A stretch of 64,000 nucleotides of DNA from JARKQH01 sp964631605 (lineage in GTDB: Bacteria; Verrucomicrobiota; Verrucomicrobiia; Limisphaerales; UBA8199): NCBI GenBank assembly GCA_964631605.1, contig CAZVYG010000016.1, positions 1 to 64,000 of the forward strand, in the 5' to 3' direction. The position numbers were made by a program, and so were the translations under genes. The notes beneath the pieces are model-generated. The model was not told the origin of the DNA and searched no databases. It worked only from the letters and a program-made list of their open reading frames with translations. Below, piece by piece: positions 40,700 to 50,273 of this stretch. Within the stretch, counting starts at the first letter, position 1. Each line of letters opens with the position of its first letter.

Positions 40700-42850
40700 A
40701 TGGACGCTTATTTATATACGTACCTCGTTGGCGGGGTTTTTTTTGCAATCGGCCTGGGCTATGCCGCCAGGCAGGGTTACATCGGTTTCACCGGGTTCAA
40801 ATTGCGCAACCTGCTCGTCTGCCTGGGCGTGTTGCTGTTTTTTGCCCTGCTGCAAGGTTACTTGCAGTACGCCCCGATGCCGGCCGCGCCTCCCAAGGCT
40901 TACACAGGCGGGGCCGAGGCGGTGCTGAGGGAAGGGGGCAAGATTCGCGGCGTACCGCTCGACTACGGGATTGTGGCGGCTTATTTCGGGTTGATTCTCT
41001 TTAATGGGATGTATTTTGGGCGGCGGCAGAAGACGACCAAGGATTTCTTTTTTGGCGGGCAGCGGTTTGCGTGGTGGCTGATTGCGATCAGTCTCATCGC
41101 CACCACCATCGGCTCCTACAGTTTCGTCAAGTATAGCGAGATCGCCTACAAGTACGGCCTGGGGGCCACCCAGGCCTATTGGAATGACTGGGTCTGGTTC
41201 CCCCTCCTGGTGTTTGGCTGGTTGCCGCTGCTGTATTTTTCCCGCATTGTTTCCGTGCCCGAATATTTTGGGCGACGTTTTGGGCCGAAGGTGAGGTTTT
41301 GGGCGACGATCTATCTGTTGATTTACCTGGTGGGGTATGTGGGGGTAAACCTTTACACCATGGGGGTGGTGGTCAACATCCTGGTGGGCTGGCCCATTCC
41401 GCTGGCGGCAATGGCGGTGGCCGCCGTCTCCGCCACTTACGTCACCTTTGGCGGGCAAAGCAGCGTCATTATGAATGACCTCGTCAATGGCGTTTTCCTG
41501 CTGCTGGTCGGCCTTCTGATCGTGGCGATGGGGGCCTTTTACCTCGGAGGCTTTGACCAGCTCTGGCTCAACCTCCCGCGCGAGGCGCGCCTGGCCTTCC
41601 CCAACTTCAACGAGGATCCGGAGTTTCCCGCCGTGGGGATTTTTTGGCAGGACACGTTCGCCAACTCGGCGATGTTCTATTTTCTCAACCAGGGAATCAT
41701 CATGCGGTTCATGGCGGCGAAATCGGTGGCCGAGAGTCGGAAGGCCACCACCGTGATGGTCGTGGCGCTGATGTTGCTGGGCGCGGTGGTGGTGGCCTCC
41801 GGCGGTCTGGTGGCCCGCGCCTTCACCAACGCGGGCGTCCTCCCCGAAGTTCCCGCCCGCGAAGCCTTTTTCGTCGCCGCCGAATTCCTCAGCCGGCCCG
41901 GCATTTTCGGCCTGATCCTGGCCGCGATGACCGCGGCGCTGATGTCCACGGTGGACACGCTGATCACCGCGGTGTCCGCGGTCACCGTCAACGACCTCTA
42001 CCGTCCGTATCTCCACCCGAGGGCATCGGACAAGGAACTCCTGCGCGCGGCGCGAATCGCGGCCTTGTCGGTCTCGGTCTTCGGGGTGATGCTCGTCCCG
42101 CTTTTTATGCAGTTCAAGTCCATCTACGTGGCTCACGCCGCGTTCACCGCGGCGGTGACTCCGCCCATGGTGGTGGCCTTGTTGCTGGCGGTTTTCTGGC
42201 GCCGCTTCACCCATGCGGCCGCTTTGTGGACCCTGGTGGGCGGCCTGGCGCTCATGGCCCTTTCGATGTTGTTCCCGGCGGTGATCATTCCCTTTGCCCA
42301 TGGAGTTCCTGGCGGCCACACCTCCTGGGATTTTCTCGCTGGCATGCGCGAACAGCAATTCATGCGCGCCTTCTATGGCGCGGTGCTCTGCGCCGCCATT
42401 GGGGTCGGGGTCAGTCTCCTGACCCGGCCGGAACCTAGGGAAAAAATGCGCGGCCTCGTGTGGGGCACCATCGGCGACGCCCTGCGGCATTACAAAGGGT
42501 CGCCCGGGCGCGAAAGCCCGGTGACGCGCGCTCTGGCCCGGCCCGAGCGACTCGAGCGTCAGCTCCCCCACTTTGGCACGGCGGAATTAAGCGGCGTTCG
42601 CATCTCCTCGGCCGTCGCGCGCAAACTCGATGCGCAGGTCGGAGACCTGCTCTACGTTACCGACCCGCGTTGGTGGACTGGCGGCCTGCATTCGGCGCAC
42701 GTCATCGTCGCGGACATTTGCGAGAACGGCGCGGAGCACACCGTGGGAATGGACGCGGGCGCCTTCGAGCTTGTGGTCCGGAACCGGATTGGGAAACCGG
42801 TAAGATTGGAACGGCTTTACGAATCCGTGCGCGAGCCCGCCCCCGCTTGA
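40700..42850 (+). CDS. Sodium:solute symporter (SSS family), large form
   Basis: 716 residues with about 14 membrane helices. An N-terminal two-helix extension (1-60) comes before the SSS core. Core signatures are 'KTTKDFFFGGQRFAWW' (helix 1 entry), 'ISLIATTIGSYSFVKYSE', 'ISVPEYFGRRFG'-type 'IVSVPEYFGRRFGPKV', and 'AAMTAALMSTVDTLITAVSA'. A soluble C-terminal domain of about 120 residues follows the last helix. Substrate is not clear; relatives in Verrucomicrobia sit with sugar or sialic-acid-like genes. Confidence 0.9.
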   Translation: MDAYLYTYLVGGVFFAIGLGYAARQGYIGFTGFKLRNLLVCLGVLLFFALLQGYLQYAPMPAAPPKAYTGGAEAVLREGGKIRGVPLDYGIVAAYFGLILFNGMYFGRRQKTTKDFFFGGQRFAWWLIAISLIATTIGSYSFVKYSEIAYKYGLGATQAYWNDWVWFPLLVFGWLPLLYFSRIVSVPEYFGRRFGPKVRFWATIYLLIYLVGYVGVNLYTMGVVVNILVGWPIPLAAMAVAAVSATYVTFGGQSSVIMNDLVNGVFLLLVGLLIVAMGAFYLGGFDQLWLNLPREARLAFPNFNEDPEFPAVGIFWQDTFANSAMFYFLNQGIIMRFMAAKSVAESRKATTVMVVALMLLGAVVVASGGLVARAFTNAGVLPEVPAREAFFVAAEFLSRPGIFGLILAAMTAALMSTVDTLITAVSAVTVNDLYRPYLHPRASDKELLRAARIAALSVSVFGVMLVPLFMQFKSIYVAHAAFTAAVTPPMVVALLLAVFWRRFTHAAALWTLVGGLALMALSMLFPAVIIPFAHGVPGGHTSWDFLAGMREQQFMRAFYGAVLCAAIGVGVSLLTRPEPREKMRGLVWGTIGDALRHYKGSPGRESPVTRALARPERLERQLPHFGTAELSGVRISSAVARKLDAQVGDLLYVTDPRWWTGGLHSAHVIVADICENGAEHTVGMDAGAFELVVRNRIGKPVRLERLYESVREPAPA
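42634..42650. repeat. REP-like palindrome inside the symporter gene
   Basis: GCAGGTC-GGA-GACCTGC, a perfect 7-bp stem, is the reverse complement of the hairpin core found at 54245-54261. It is read in frame as part of the soluble C-terminal domain ('AQVGDLL'), so chance is also possible. Confidence 0.35.
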
Positions 42851-42969
42851 TCCCCCGCGGCCCGGCCGGCCTCGCCGGGAGTAAAGCTCTTTGGTTCTGG
42901 CGAAACCCCCGCGGCAGCTCCAGCGTCGTCGAGCAACAACCTTGACCGCGCCCAAGCTTCCCGCCGGCG

Positions 42970-43362
42970 CTACCGGCTCGACTTTTTCAGCGCCTCGAGC
43001 ACCTGTTGGGCCTGGGCGTCGCCGCGCCCGGCCAATTCCGCCACTCGCACGTAGATATTCGCGCTGGCGTTATGGACCGCCCGCGCCTGGTCGGGGGACA
43101 AGGCTTTCGTGCGGCGCAGCCGCTCCAGCGCCGCCATGGCTGCGGCCCAATCCTCCGCCCGCATCGCGCCAACGGCGCGCGAGGCCAGGCCGGCTGGTGT
43201 TGCCTCGTCCAAGGGCGCCGCCCCGCCTTTCAATCCGAAAGCCTGCTCGAGTTCGGTCGCCTCCGCTTTGGCTGAAGGGGTTTTGCCGCCGCAGGCGATC
43301 AGGCCCCCGGCCAGCCCGAATGCCAGCGCCAGACCGGCCACGATGCGAAAAAGCCAGCTCAT
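42970..43362 (-). CDS. Small lipoprotein
   Basis: 130 residues with a lipoprotein signal: hydrophobic stretch then 'GLIACGGK', where the Cys at about 24 would be lipidated. The mature part is helical and Ala-rich with 'AMRAEDWAAAMAALERLRR', which looks like one TPR-type helical pair. Its start directly adjoins the stop of the upstream pseudopilin gene on the same strand, so they are co-transcribed. No specific function is recognised. Confidence 0.65.
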   Translation of the reverse strand: MSWLFRIVAGLALAFGLAGGLIACGGKTPSAKAEATELEQAFGLKGGAAPLDEATPAGLASRAVGAMRAEDWAAAMAALERLRRTKALSPDQARAVHNASANIYVRVAELAGRGDAQAQQVLEALKKSSR

Positions 43363-44136
43363 TCAACGTCCATTGGGGGTGTCCGAAGCGCACCAGAGAC
43401 GGTTCTTCTGCGGATCGGCTTCAATCTCGTAATACTTCTTGTAGCGAATGTATTCGACACTGCCGCTGAACAGGCCGACGGTTCCCCCCTGTCCGTGTCG
43501 CTCGGAAATGCCCTCGTCGGGATAGCTGGCGCCGTCGTTGAAGAAATCGGGCCGCCGCTCATCCGCTTCCCACAGCAGAATGCAATCGGGTTTGAAGTCG
43601 GAGAGTTTGTCGGAAGTTTCCTTGCGGCGGCCGTAGCGGGTGGCGGCGCCGTTCATGATGTAGCTGGTGAACTGGATGTTTCGCTGCCAATAGAGCGGGT
43701 TTTCCTTGTCCAGGGGGCAAAGATACATCCGCCAGGCCGGCGGGATGTTGGTCCCGATGACCTGCACTTCCTTGCCGTTGCTGACATACGGCCAGAACGC
43801 CCCCCGCTGCGGCCCGATGTAAAGCGAACCGCTGCGATACTGAAACGGCATGTAGAGCCAGCCCGGCGTTTTCTGGCCGGAAACTGTGGCGGCGTTGTTG
43901 TTCGCAAACGCAATCGAGTCCCGGTAATCCGAGACATACATCAGGTGCGCCAGCAGCAATTGTTTCTGGTTGTTGATGCACTGGGTGCGTTGCGCCCGCT
44001 CCTTCGCCTTGGAGAGCGCCGGCAACAGCATCGCCGCCAGGATGGCGATGATGGCGATCACCACGAGCAGTTCAATCAGCGTGAAACCCGATGTGCGGCC
44101 CCGCAGCCGGGAACGGTCATTTCTCAATGGATTCAT
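43363..44136 (-). CDS. Type II secretion pseudopilin-like protein (prepilin N-terminus)
   Basis: 257 residues. 'RTSGFTLIELLVVIAIIAIL' is the prepilin peptidase site followed by the hydrophobic helix; Phe+1 and Glu+5 are present. The rest contains 'CINNQKQLLLAHLMYVSDY' and 'SERHGQGGTVGLFSGSVEY', the H-X9-DG-type C-terminal pattern of the expanded Verrucomicrobia/Planctomycetes/Lentisphaerae pseudopilin families. The ATG at 44136 is chosen because it gives the usual short basic leader; the frame is open to 44421. Confidence 0.92.
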   Translation of the reverse strand: MNPLRNDRSRLRGRTSGFTLIELLVVIAIIAILAAMLLPALSKAKERAQRTQCINNQKQLLLAHLMYVSDYRDSIAFANNNAATVSGQKTPGWLYMPFQYRSGSLYIGPQRGAFWPYVSNGKEVQVIGTNIPPAWRMYLCPLDKENPLYWQRNIQFTSYIMNGAATRYGRRKETSDKLSDFKPDCILLWEADERRPDFFNDGASYPDEGISERHGQGGTVGLFSGSVEYIRYKKYYEIEADPQKNRLWCASDTPNGR

Positions 44137-44230
44137 ACTCGATGCGCACAGGCTCAAAGCCCTGGAGGAAACCTGGCTGCCCGGCCTTTTGGCCTGGCCG
44201 GGCAGCCGGTCCTCAACCTCTGCACCAAAC

Positions 44231-46579
44231 TCAAGGCAGCAGAATCCGATAGAACGCCTGCGGACGCGACGCGGTCCCGGTCTCGGTGAACGTGAACGAG
44301 CCGGTGTTGGTGACCAGGTTCTCCCAATAGACCGGCGCGTTGAGGTTGGTCGCCCGCTGCACCACACTGACTTGCGAGGGCGTGCCAGCCTCCACGCTAA
44401 ACTGCAGCTCGCCCCCGACAATCACCGGTGTGCCAATGGTCGTGACCGGCGGCAGCGGCGGCACCACCTCGCCTGAAGGAAGAATGGACGCTCCCGTCAC
44501 GTCGCCCGCGCCAAAGGGATTGATCCATTTGATTTGCGCCAGTTGCGCCGCGGTCAAGCCCGTGGCGTCGGTGCCGAACTTGATCTGGTCGGAACCGCCA
44601 CCCGAGGGGCTGCCGCCCCAACCAACGATGCTTAGCGTGCCAGCATTCCAAGCCACGGCGCTGCTGTTGGCGAAGTTCAACACCGAGCCGCTCGGGCCGT
44701 TGTTGCCCAACTGAATGGCGGCGTCAACCCCGGCCAGCTTGAGCGTCTGCATGGTGACTGTGGAATCGTCACTCACTCGGACCGTTGAGCCCTTGAGCAC
44801 CAGGCCGGCAAAGTTGGCCATGGTGGCATCCGCGCCAAGGATGTAGGTTGGCACGCTGCCGGCCTCGTTGTCCACGCCCAAGGCCACTGCGGACGGGCTG
44901 CTCGGCCCGGCGGGAATGGTGAAGGTTTCGGTGCTGGCCAGCGCCAGCGTGAGCGTGCCGCCGCTGCCGGTGATGCCGTTCAGACGGGCGGTGGTGAGCA
45001 GGTTGCCCAGCGCCGCGGCGCTCTTGGCCTGGAGGCGGAGCCCGGCGATGGTGCTGCCGTTGACCACCAGGTTGGCCCCGGCATTGAACGTCACGCCATT
45101 CTGGGTTCCGGTCCCGTTGTCCAGCAGCAGGTCAATCACCGCGTCCTTGTCCGCGGTGCCCCGCCCGGTGAGCGTGTTGTTCACGGCGATATTGCCGACG
45201 TTGCCGCCGCCATCATAGGTGCGGGCAAAGCGGAGGGTGCCGCCCGCGTCAATGAAGCAGGCCGAATTCATGACGACCGACGCCAGGGGATTCACCCAGC
45301 GCGAAAGCTGCAGGTCCATCTGGGCCAGGCCGCCGTCCTGGATGGTAATCTTGTTGGTCCCGCCGGCCAGGCCGAAGTCGAACGTTCGTGCGCTGCTGCT
45401 GCTGGGCCGGCCCTGGACGGCGATGGCGGCGTTGGTGGTCACCGTCACGTCCGACGCGAGCTGGCGCTGATTGGAATGCGTGAAGTACACCTGGCAGGCA
45501 TTCTTGAAATAGATGCCCGCCGGCACATGGTAGGGATTGCTGATATTGTTGAGCGACAGATACACGATGTTGGTCCCGGCATGTTCACTGAGCGGGTCCT
45601 GGTCGGCGGTCACATCCCCGTCGGGCTGGCCGTCAATGATGATGGGGCCGGTAAACATCGGCGCCGTCCAATCATTGACCGGCTGCACCTGGAACCGGGC
45701 GGCCGCGCCATTGCGGAGCACCAGCGTGATGGGCCCGGTGCCGTGAAGGTTTTGCAACTGGAAGGCCCCGGCCTGGTTGTCATTGGCGGAGGAGCCTGTG
45801 GGGTCCAGGGTGGCCAGGCGGGCGGGATAGGCTTCGATCCGCGCCGGGCCCTCGACCACGTTGGCGTTGAGGTTATTTCCGGGAATCTGCAGATTGAAGT
45901 TGCTGAACACCAGCGTGCCGCCGGCCGGGCCGAAATAGTTGGTCCGCTTCACACTGATTCTGCCCAGCGGGTCTTCGGCAAATAACTCGAGCCGTCCGCC
46001 ACTGTTCGTGGCCGCGCTGTATCCCAGTGGATCGCCCCCTTCCTGCAGCTCGAGGTCGCCGAAGCCAAGCTTCGTCACTTTCAGGGTGCCCCCGCTGAGA
46101 ATGACCGGGCCCGTGATGCCGTTGAAGGCCGCAAATTCATAAACACCGCCCGCGACGTTGATGCCGGCGAATCCATTAATCGAACCCTCAAATCGCACCA
46201 CGCCGCTCCCGGTGCCGCCCAACGTGCGATCGGCCCCTCCCAGGTCGAGGAAATTCTCGAATTTGACGGCTCCGGCGCCATTTTGGGTGATGCCGCCCGT
46301 CAGCACGAAGGTGGCCGAGCTGGGCGTGAAAAGATAGTCGCTGGCTGAATTGAAGGTCAGCGGGCCGTTGTTGGGTGAGGCCCCGGTCAGGTCCACCGTG
46401 TAGCGGGTTGCCGAACCGAATTCCAGGGCGTCGCCGGAGGCGGGCGCCGCGGGCGTCCAGTTGGCGCTGTTGCTGAAGAGGCTGTCGGCGCTGCCGGTCC
46501 AGGTGGAAGTGGCGGCCCCGAGGCTGCCAGTCGCCAGGCAGACGGCGCAGGCGAGGATGCAGGGTTTGAGGGTCTTCAT
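44231..46579 (-). CDS. Large exported beta-helix protein (autotransporter-like passenger) with RFYR-like end
   Basis: 782 residues from the ATG at 46579 with a signal peptide (MKTLKPCILACAVCLATGSL). The mature part is rich in Gly, Asn, Ser and Thr with many short beta rungs, such as 'STWTGSADSLFSNSANWTPA', 'GSGVVRFEGSINGFAGINV' and 'GGTLTLALASTETFTI'. This fits the right-handed beta-helix repeats (PATR-type) of surface proteins. No outer-membrane barrel is present. The C-terminus is a small beta domain ending 'QAFYRILLP', a possible sorting module shared with other exported proteins here. Confidence 0.8.
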   Translation of the reverse strand: MKTLKPCILACAVCLATGSLGAATSTWTGSADSLFSNSANWTPAAPASGDALEFGSATRYTVDLTGASPNNGPLTFNSASDYLFTPSSATFVLTGGITQNGAGAVKFENFLDLGGADRTLGGTGSGVVRFEGSINGFAGINVAGGVYEFAAFNGITGPVILSGGTLKVTKLGFGDLELQEGGDPLGYSAATNSGGRLELFAEDPLGRISVKRTNYFGPAGGTLVFSNFNLQIPGNNLNANVVEGPARIEAYPARLATLDPTGSSANDNQAGAFQLQNLHGTGPITLVLRNGAAARFQVQPVNDWTAPMFTGPIIIDGQPDGDVTADQDPLSEHAGTNIVYLSLNNISNPYHVPAGIYFKNACQVYFTHSNQRQLASDVTVTTNAAIAVQGRPSSSSARTFDFGLAGGTNKITIQDGGLAQMDLQLSRWVNPLASVVMNSACFIDAGGTLRFARTYDGGGNVGNIAVNNTLTGRGTADKDAVIDLLLDNGTGTQNGVTFNAGANLVVNGSTIAGLRLQAKSAAALGNLLTTARLNGITGSGGTLTLALASTETFTIPAGPSSPSAVALGVDNEAGSVPTYILGADATMANFAGLVLKGSTVRVSDDSTVTMQTLKLAGVDAAIQLGNNGPSGSVLNFANSSAVAWNAGTLSIVGWGGSPSGGGSDQIKFGTDATGLTAAQLAQIKWINPFGAGDVTGASILPSGEVVPPLPPVTTIGTPVIVGGELQFSVEAGTPSQVSVVQRATNLNAPVYWENLVTNTGSFTFTETGTASRPQAFYRILLP

Positions 46580-46828
46580 AAGCAGGGCTTGGTTCTTTGC
46601 AGATGCGTGTTCACTGTATCGTTGTTCGGTTTGATCCAACCGCCGACAGACACCACGTTTTGCCGGCTTCATCCCCCATTTAATCACCTCCGCATCCGCC
46701 TTGCCCAGCGGTCAAAGGCCCTTTTGCAACTGAAATTTGCCCTCTTTGATTCCGGGGCATTTGTCCCGGCGTCGGCGGGGCGGCCACGGGGAGAAAAGCG
46801 ACTCAACCGGACGCATCCGCCTGGGGCG

Positions 46829-47665
46829 CTACTTTGCGGCGGTGGCGGTTGGGGCCGGCCCGGCGGGGTTGGTCGAGACGACCAGGCAGTAGATGTTGCC
46901 GTCCAGCTCCGTCCGCAGCGTCACCGAGCCGGGGGCGCGCAACTGCTTCGAGAAAACGGCATACACCTGGTTGATGCTGCCGTTGTTGCCCTCATCAATC
47001 CCGACGTAGTCGCCGCGGTTGGTTTCGGTCCGCAACGGGGTCAGCCCGGTGTCCACCCGCTGCCATCCGTCATCCACAATCCACTGCGTGTCGGGGGGTC
47101 CAAAACGGGGGTCGTCGTACGACGACTCCGGGCCGTAATCGTTTACACGGTTGTCCACCAGCAGGTAAAAGGTCGAGGGGCGGTCCACCGTCACGGCGCA
47201 CTCGTAGTTGGTGTAGTGGCGCACGTTCTGCAGGAACCAGACATATTGCTGGCCGATGAGGTAGGGAGGAAAACCCTCCGAGTCCGCGCCGTCGCCGGGG
47301 GGTGGAACGGCTTCCGCGGTTTGGAGCCCCGTCTTCAGTGTGGCGGAACCCGCGCCATTGGCGGGTGGGGTTGCGCCGCCCGCCGAGGGGACGGCAGAGG
47401 CGGGCTCGCCCGTCATGTAAGCCAGGCGACCCGATGAATCGAACCGCGCCGCCCGGGCCGTATGCAGGCGGTTGCTGATCAGTTGGGTCCCGCTGCGAAA
47501 CAAGTTCGTCGCCAGGCTCGCCGCCGGCAGGGTGATCGGCTTGCCCGACATGTACTCATTCCCAACCCCCCGGTCGCGAATTTCGACCACCTCCCCGCGG
47601 CATGCCAGCATCCCGCAGAGCGGGAGCAGGACTCCATACCCTCGAAGTGATGCAATTGATCTCAT
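46829..47665 (-). CDS. Exported protein of unknown function, possible lipoprotein
   Basis: 278 residues from the ATG at 47665. 'YGVLLPLCGMLACRGEVVEI' could be a lipobox (LAC), though Arg follows the Cys. A Pro/Ala/Gly-rich linker (about 85-130) separates an N-terminal part from a C-terminal beta-rich domain ('RPSTFYLLVDNRVNDYG', 'DTQWIVDDGWQRVDTGL', 'INQVYAVFSKQL'). I do not recognise a family. It is divergent from a histidine kinase gene, so the two-component pair could control it. Confidence 0.6.
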   Translation of the reverse strand: MRSIASLRGYGVLLPLCGMLACRGEVVEIRDRGVGNEYMSGKPITLPAASLATNLFRSGTQLISNRLHTARAARFDSSGRLAYMTGEPASAVPSAGGATPPANGAGSATLKTGLQTAEAVPPPGDGADSEGFPPYLIGQQYVWFLQNVRHYTNYECAVTVDRPSTFYLLVDNRVNDYGPESSYDDPRFGPPDTQWIVDDGWQRVDTGLTPLRTETNRGDYVGIDEGNNGSINQVYAVFSKQLRAPGSVTLRTELDGNIYCLVVSTNPAGPAPTATAAK

Positions 47666-47754
47666 GCGCGCCAAACCATGTCTTTCGACCACCCTCAGTC
47701 TTACTCCCCCCTCCCCCGACTTGCAGCACTCTTTTTGTCCCGCGTCCAAGGACA

Positions 47755-47783
47755 TTTGACTCTGTAGGCTGTCCCTCGGTAAT
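47755..47783 (+). promoter_or_regulatory. Weak candidate promoter for the histidine kinase operon
   Basis: TTGACT (47755-47760) is followed after 17 bases by GGTAAT (47778-47783). The start codon at 47805 is about 20 bases on. The -10 match is poor and the surroundings are ordinary. Confidence 0.25.
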
Positions 47784-47804
47784 GTGCTAGAGTCGCGTGC
47801 CAGC

Positions 47805-49577
47805 ATGCTGATCCAGTCCATATACCGCCGCCTGATGCGGACCTATTTGCTGGCCTGGGCCGTGCTGCTCCTGGGCCTGGTGGTCACCGGGTGGGTGGGG
47901 TGGTATTCCTACCAGCACGCGCGCGAGCTGGACGCCGCGCGATTCCATCGCCTGGTCAGCCAGGCCAGTGACGCCTTGCGGGATCGCCTCGACCGCTACC
48001 AACTGGCCCTCCTGAACCTCGCGGACTTTGCCGCCAGCCGCCCGGCCATCTCGCCGGCGGAATGGGGATTTCGCGTGCGCCTGCTCTGGCCCGAGAAAAA
48101 CTATCCCGGGTTGCTGGAGTTCGGTTTTGCCGAAACCTCCTGGTATCGCAACCTGCAGAAGCCCCACGACACCGAGGCGCTGGCCGCCGCCTCGCTGGTC
48201 ACGGAAAGCAATTCGCTGATCCCGGTCTTCAGTTGGGTTGCTCCGCCGTCGGCGTTTGACGGCGTCAACCCGAATTTTTTCAGCGATTCTCAGAACGTGG
48301 AGGCGGCCCGCCAGGCCATGCGTACGGGTGTGCCCGCTTATTCGTACCGCCGGGAGCTTTCCACCGAGATCGCCGGCACCCCCGCTCGAGGCTTCACCAT
48401 TTTCGCGCCGATTTTCGATGCCGCCCTCGCCCAGGCGCTCACGCGACTGGCCCCCGGCGCTGAGGAGGAGGCCCAGGCGCTTCGCGTAACCCACGCCCGC
48501 GGCGTGGTCTTTGGCTCCCTCGAACCCAATTTGCTCCTGGAAAACCTCTTCGGCACCGCTCGCCGCGAAGTCGAATTCGACCTGTTCAGCGGGTTCCCCC
48601 TTTCTGAGGAGACCTGGCTCAATGCGCGGGGGACCTCCCCGCCCAGCCTCAGCCCGGAGTTCAAAGCCTATCTCCGCACCAACGCCCTCGTTCAAATCCA
48701 CGGCCAGCCGTGGGTGCTGGCTTTTCACACCACGCCCCTGTTCGAGCAGGAATCCTCCCGCTTGCGCCCGTACTCGACCCTGGCCACCGGCTTGCTGCTC
48801 AGCCTGCTGGTCGCCGCGCTCCTGTTTTCTCAGATTCATGCCCGACTCCAGCAGGAAGCCATCGCCGCCGAACTCCGCTCCGCCTGCGACGACCTCCAGC
48901 GCGTCCAAAACGAGCGCGAGCGGATCGGCCGCGATATTCACGACGGCGCCATCCAGTCCCTCTACGGCCTCCAACTGAGCCTGGGCCATTACGACCGCCT
49001 GCGGACCCGGGACCCCGAAAAAGCCGGCCGGATTCTCGAACGCAGCCGCGGGGCCATTGACGCCTTGATTGCCGAACTGCGCCAGTTCATCGTGCAGCAG
49101 GCCCCGGTCGAGGGCGAGTCGTTGACGCCGAGCAATCCGATCGAGACGCTCCAGCATTTGGTTCAGCGCTTCCGCGCGGCCTCGAACATTCCGATCGAGC
49201 TGTCCTGCGAGGTGGACGACTGGGCTCATTTCGACCCGAGCCAACAGCTCCATTTGCGCCAAATCGCGCAGGAGGCCCTTTCCAACAGCCTGCGCCACGC
49301 CCGCCCCCGACACATCCTCATCCGGCTGGCGGCCCGCAACCGTCACCTCCAGCTCACCGTGGCCGACGACGGCTCGGGGTTTGATGCTTCGCAGAGCCAC
49401 GCCGCCGGCCGCGGCCTGGCCAACATGCATGCCCGCGCGGCGCAACTCGGCGGCACCCTGGCGGTCGAGTCCACGCCCGGCCGCGGCAGCCGGGTCATCC
49501 TGGAAATTCCTCTCCAACCCCAACCCACTGAATCTCATGTCAAAAACCCGCAAAATCCGCCTCCTGATCGTGGATGA
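47805..49577 (+). CDS. Membrane sensor histidine kinase with extracytoplasmic CHASE-like domain (NarX/LiaS class)
   Basis: 590 residues. Two membrane helices (about 12-35 and 322-342) frame a periplasmic domain of CHASE1 type ('GLLEFGFAETSWYRNL', 'PVFSWVAPPSAFDGVNPNFF'). The HisKA_3 dimerisation helix has 'RERIGRDIHDGAIQSLYGLQ' with phospho-acceptor His near residue 379. The ATPase domain (about 475-585) has 'IAQEALSNSLRHAR' (N box) and 'VADDGSGFD'. It overlaps the response-regulator gene by 41 bases. ATG 47805 is preferred to GTG 47784. The ligand is unknown. Confidence 0.92.
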   Translation: MLIQSIYRRLMRTYLLAWAVLLLGLVVTGWVGWYSYQHARELDAARFHRLVSQASDALRDRLDRYQLALLNLADFAASRPAISPAEWGFRVRLLWPEKNYPGLLEFGFAETSWYRNLQKPHDTEALAAASLVTESNSLIPVFSWVAPPSAFDGVNPNFFSDSQNVEAARQAMRTGVPAYSYRRELSTEIAGTPARGFTIFAPIFDAALAQALTRLAPGAEEEAQALRVTHARGVVFGSLEPNLLLENLFGTARREVEFDLFSGFPLSEETWLNARGTSPPSLSPEFKAYLRTNALVQIHGQPWVLAFHTTPLFEQESSRLRPYSTLATGLLLSLLVAALLFSQIHARLQQEAIAAELRSACDDLQRVQNERERIGRDIHDGAIQSLYGLQLSLGHYDRLRTRDPEKAGRILERSRGAIDALIAELRQFIVQQAPVEGESLTPSNPIETLQHLVQRFRAASNIPIELSCEVDDWAHFDPSQQLHLRQIAQEALSNSLRHARPRHILIRLAARNRHLQLTVADDGSGFDASQSHAAGRGLANMHARAAQLGGTLAVESTPGRGSRVILEIPLQPQPTESHVKNPQNPPPDRG

Positions 49578-50196
49578 TCACCCGGTCGTGCGCATGGGCC
49601 TGCGGCAGGTCGAGGACCTCGACTCCGCGATCGAAGTCGTCGGCGAAGCCGCCTCGGGCGCCGACGCCCTGGCCCAGTCCAGGAAGCTCGTGCCGGACGT
49701 CGTGCTGCTCGATTACCGCCTCCCGGACATTCCCGGCCATGAGGTCTGCCACCGCCTCAAAACCGAGCTGCCGTCCGTCCGTGTTCTGTTTCTCTCGTCC
49801 TACGCGCTCGAGTCCTCGACCGTCGCGGCGCTGGATGCCGGCGGCGACGGCTACCTGCTCAAGGAAAACGATGCGCAAAAAATCGTGGACGCCGTCCGTA
49901 CCGTCCACGCCGGTGGCATGGTCATTGACCCCGCCATCGCGCGCGCCACCGTCGCGCGCGCCCGCCAACCCGCCGCCGGAGCCCCCGGCATCCTGGAACG
50001 GCTCTCGGAGCAGGAGCGCCGCGTGCTGGCCGAAGTGGCCAAGGGCAAAACCGACAAGGAGATTGCCCAGGCGCTGAACCTCCAATCCAAGACCGTCCGC
50101 AACTACCTCGTCCAGGTCTATCGCAAACTCGAGGTCCACACCCGCACGCAGGCCGCCCTGGCCTTTCAGGAAGCCACCCGCCAGAACCCGGCTTGA
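49537..50196 (+). CDS. NarL/FixJ-type response regulator
   Basis: 219 residues. The receiver domain (about 8-125) has 'RLLIVDDHPVVRMGL', phospho-acceptor Asp in 'VVLLDYRLPD' near residue 58, and 'KEND' with the conserved Lys near 109. A LuxR-type helix-turn-helix (about 155-212) reads 'LSEQERRVLAEVAKGKTDKE' and 'LQSKTVRNYLVQVYRKLEV'. It is the partner of the kinase gene it overlaps. Its promoters are not visible here. Confidence 0.94.
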   Translation: MSKTRKIRLLIVDDHPVVRMGLRQVEDLDSAIEVVGEAASGADALAQSRKLVPDVVLLDYRLPDIPGHEVCHRLKTELPSVRVLFLSSYALESSTVAALDAGGDGYLLKENDAQKIVDAVRTVHAGGMVIDPAIARATVARARQPAAGAPGILERLSEQERRVLAEVAKGKTDKEIAQALNLQSKTVRNYLVQVYRKLEVHTRTQAALAFQEATRQNPA

Positions 50197-50273
50197 GGCC
50201 CCTCCCGTTCGCAACGCTCTTCGGGCATGGACATTGACACCGGAGCCGCGATTGCCAGAATCTGGCCCGTGCC

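Noticed and set aside
40712..42571. A 619-codon minus-strand open frame
   Set aside because: Antisense to the SSS symporter, whose helices and signatures are intact; the product is His/Gln/Arg-rich without any domain.
47787..49553. A 588-codon minus-strand open frame
   Set aside because: Antisense to the histidine kinase, which has the full HisKA_3 and ATPase motifs.
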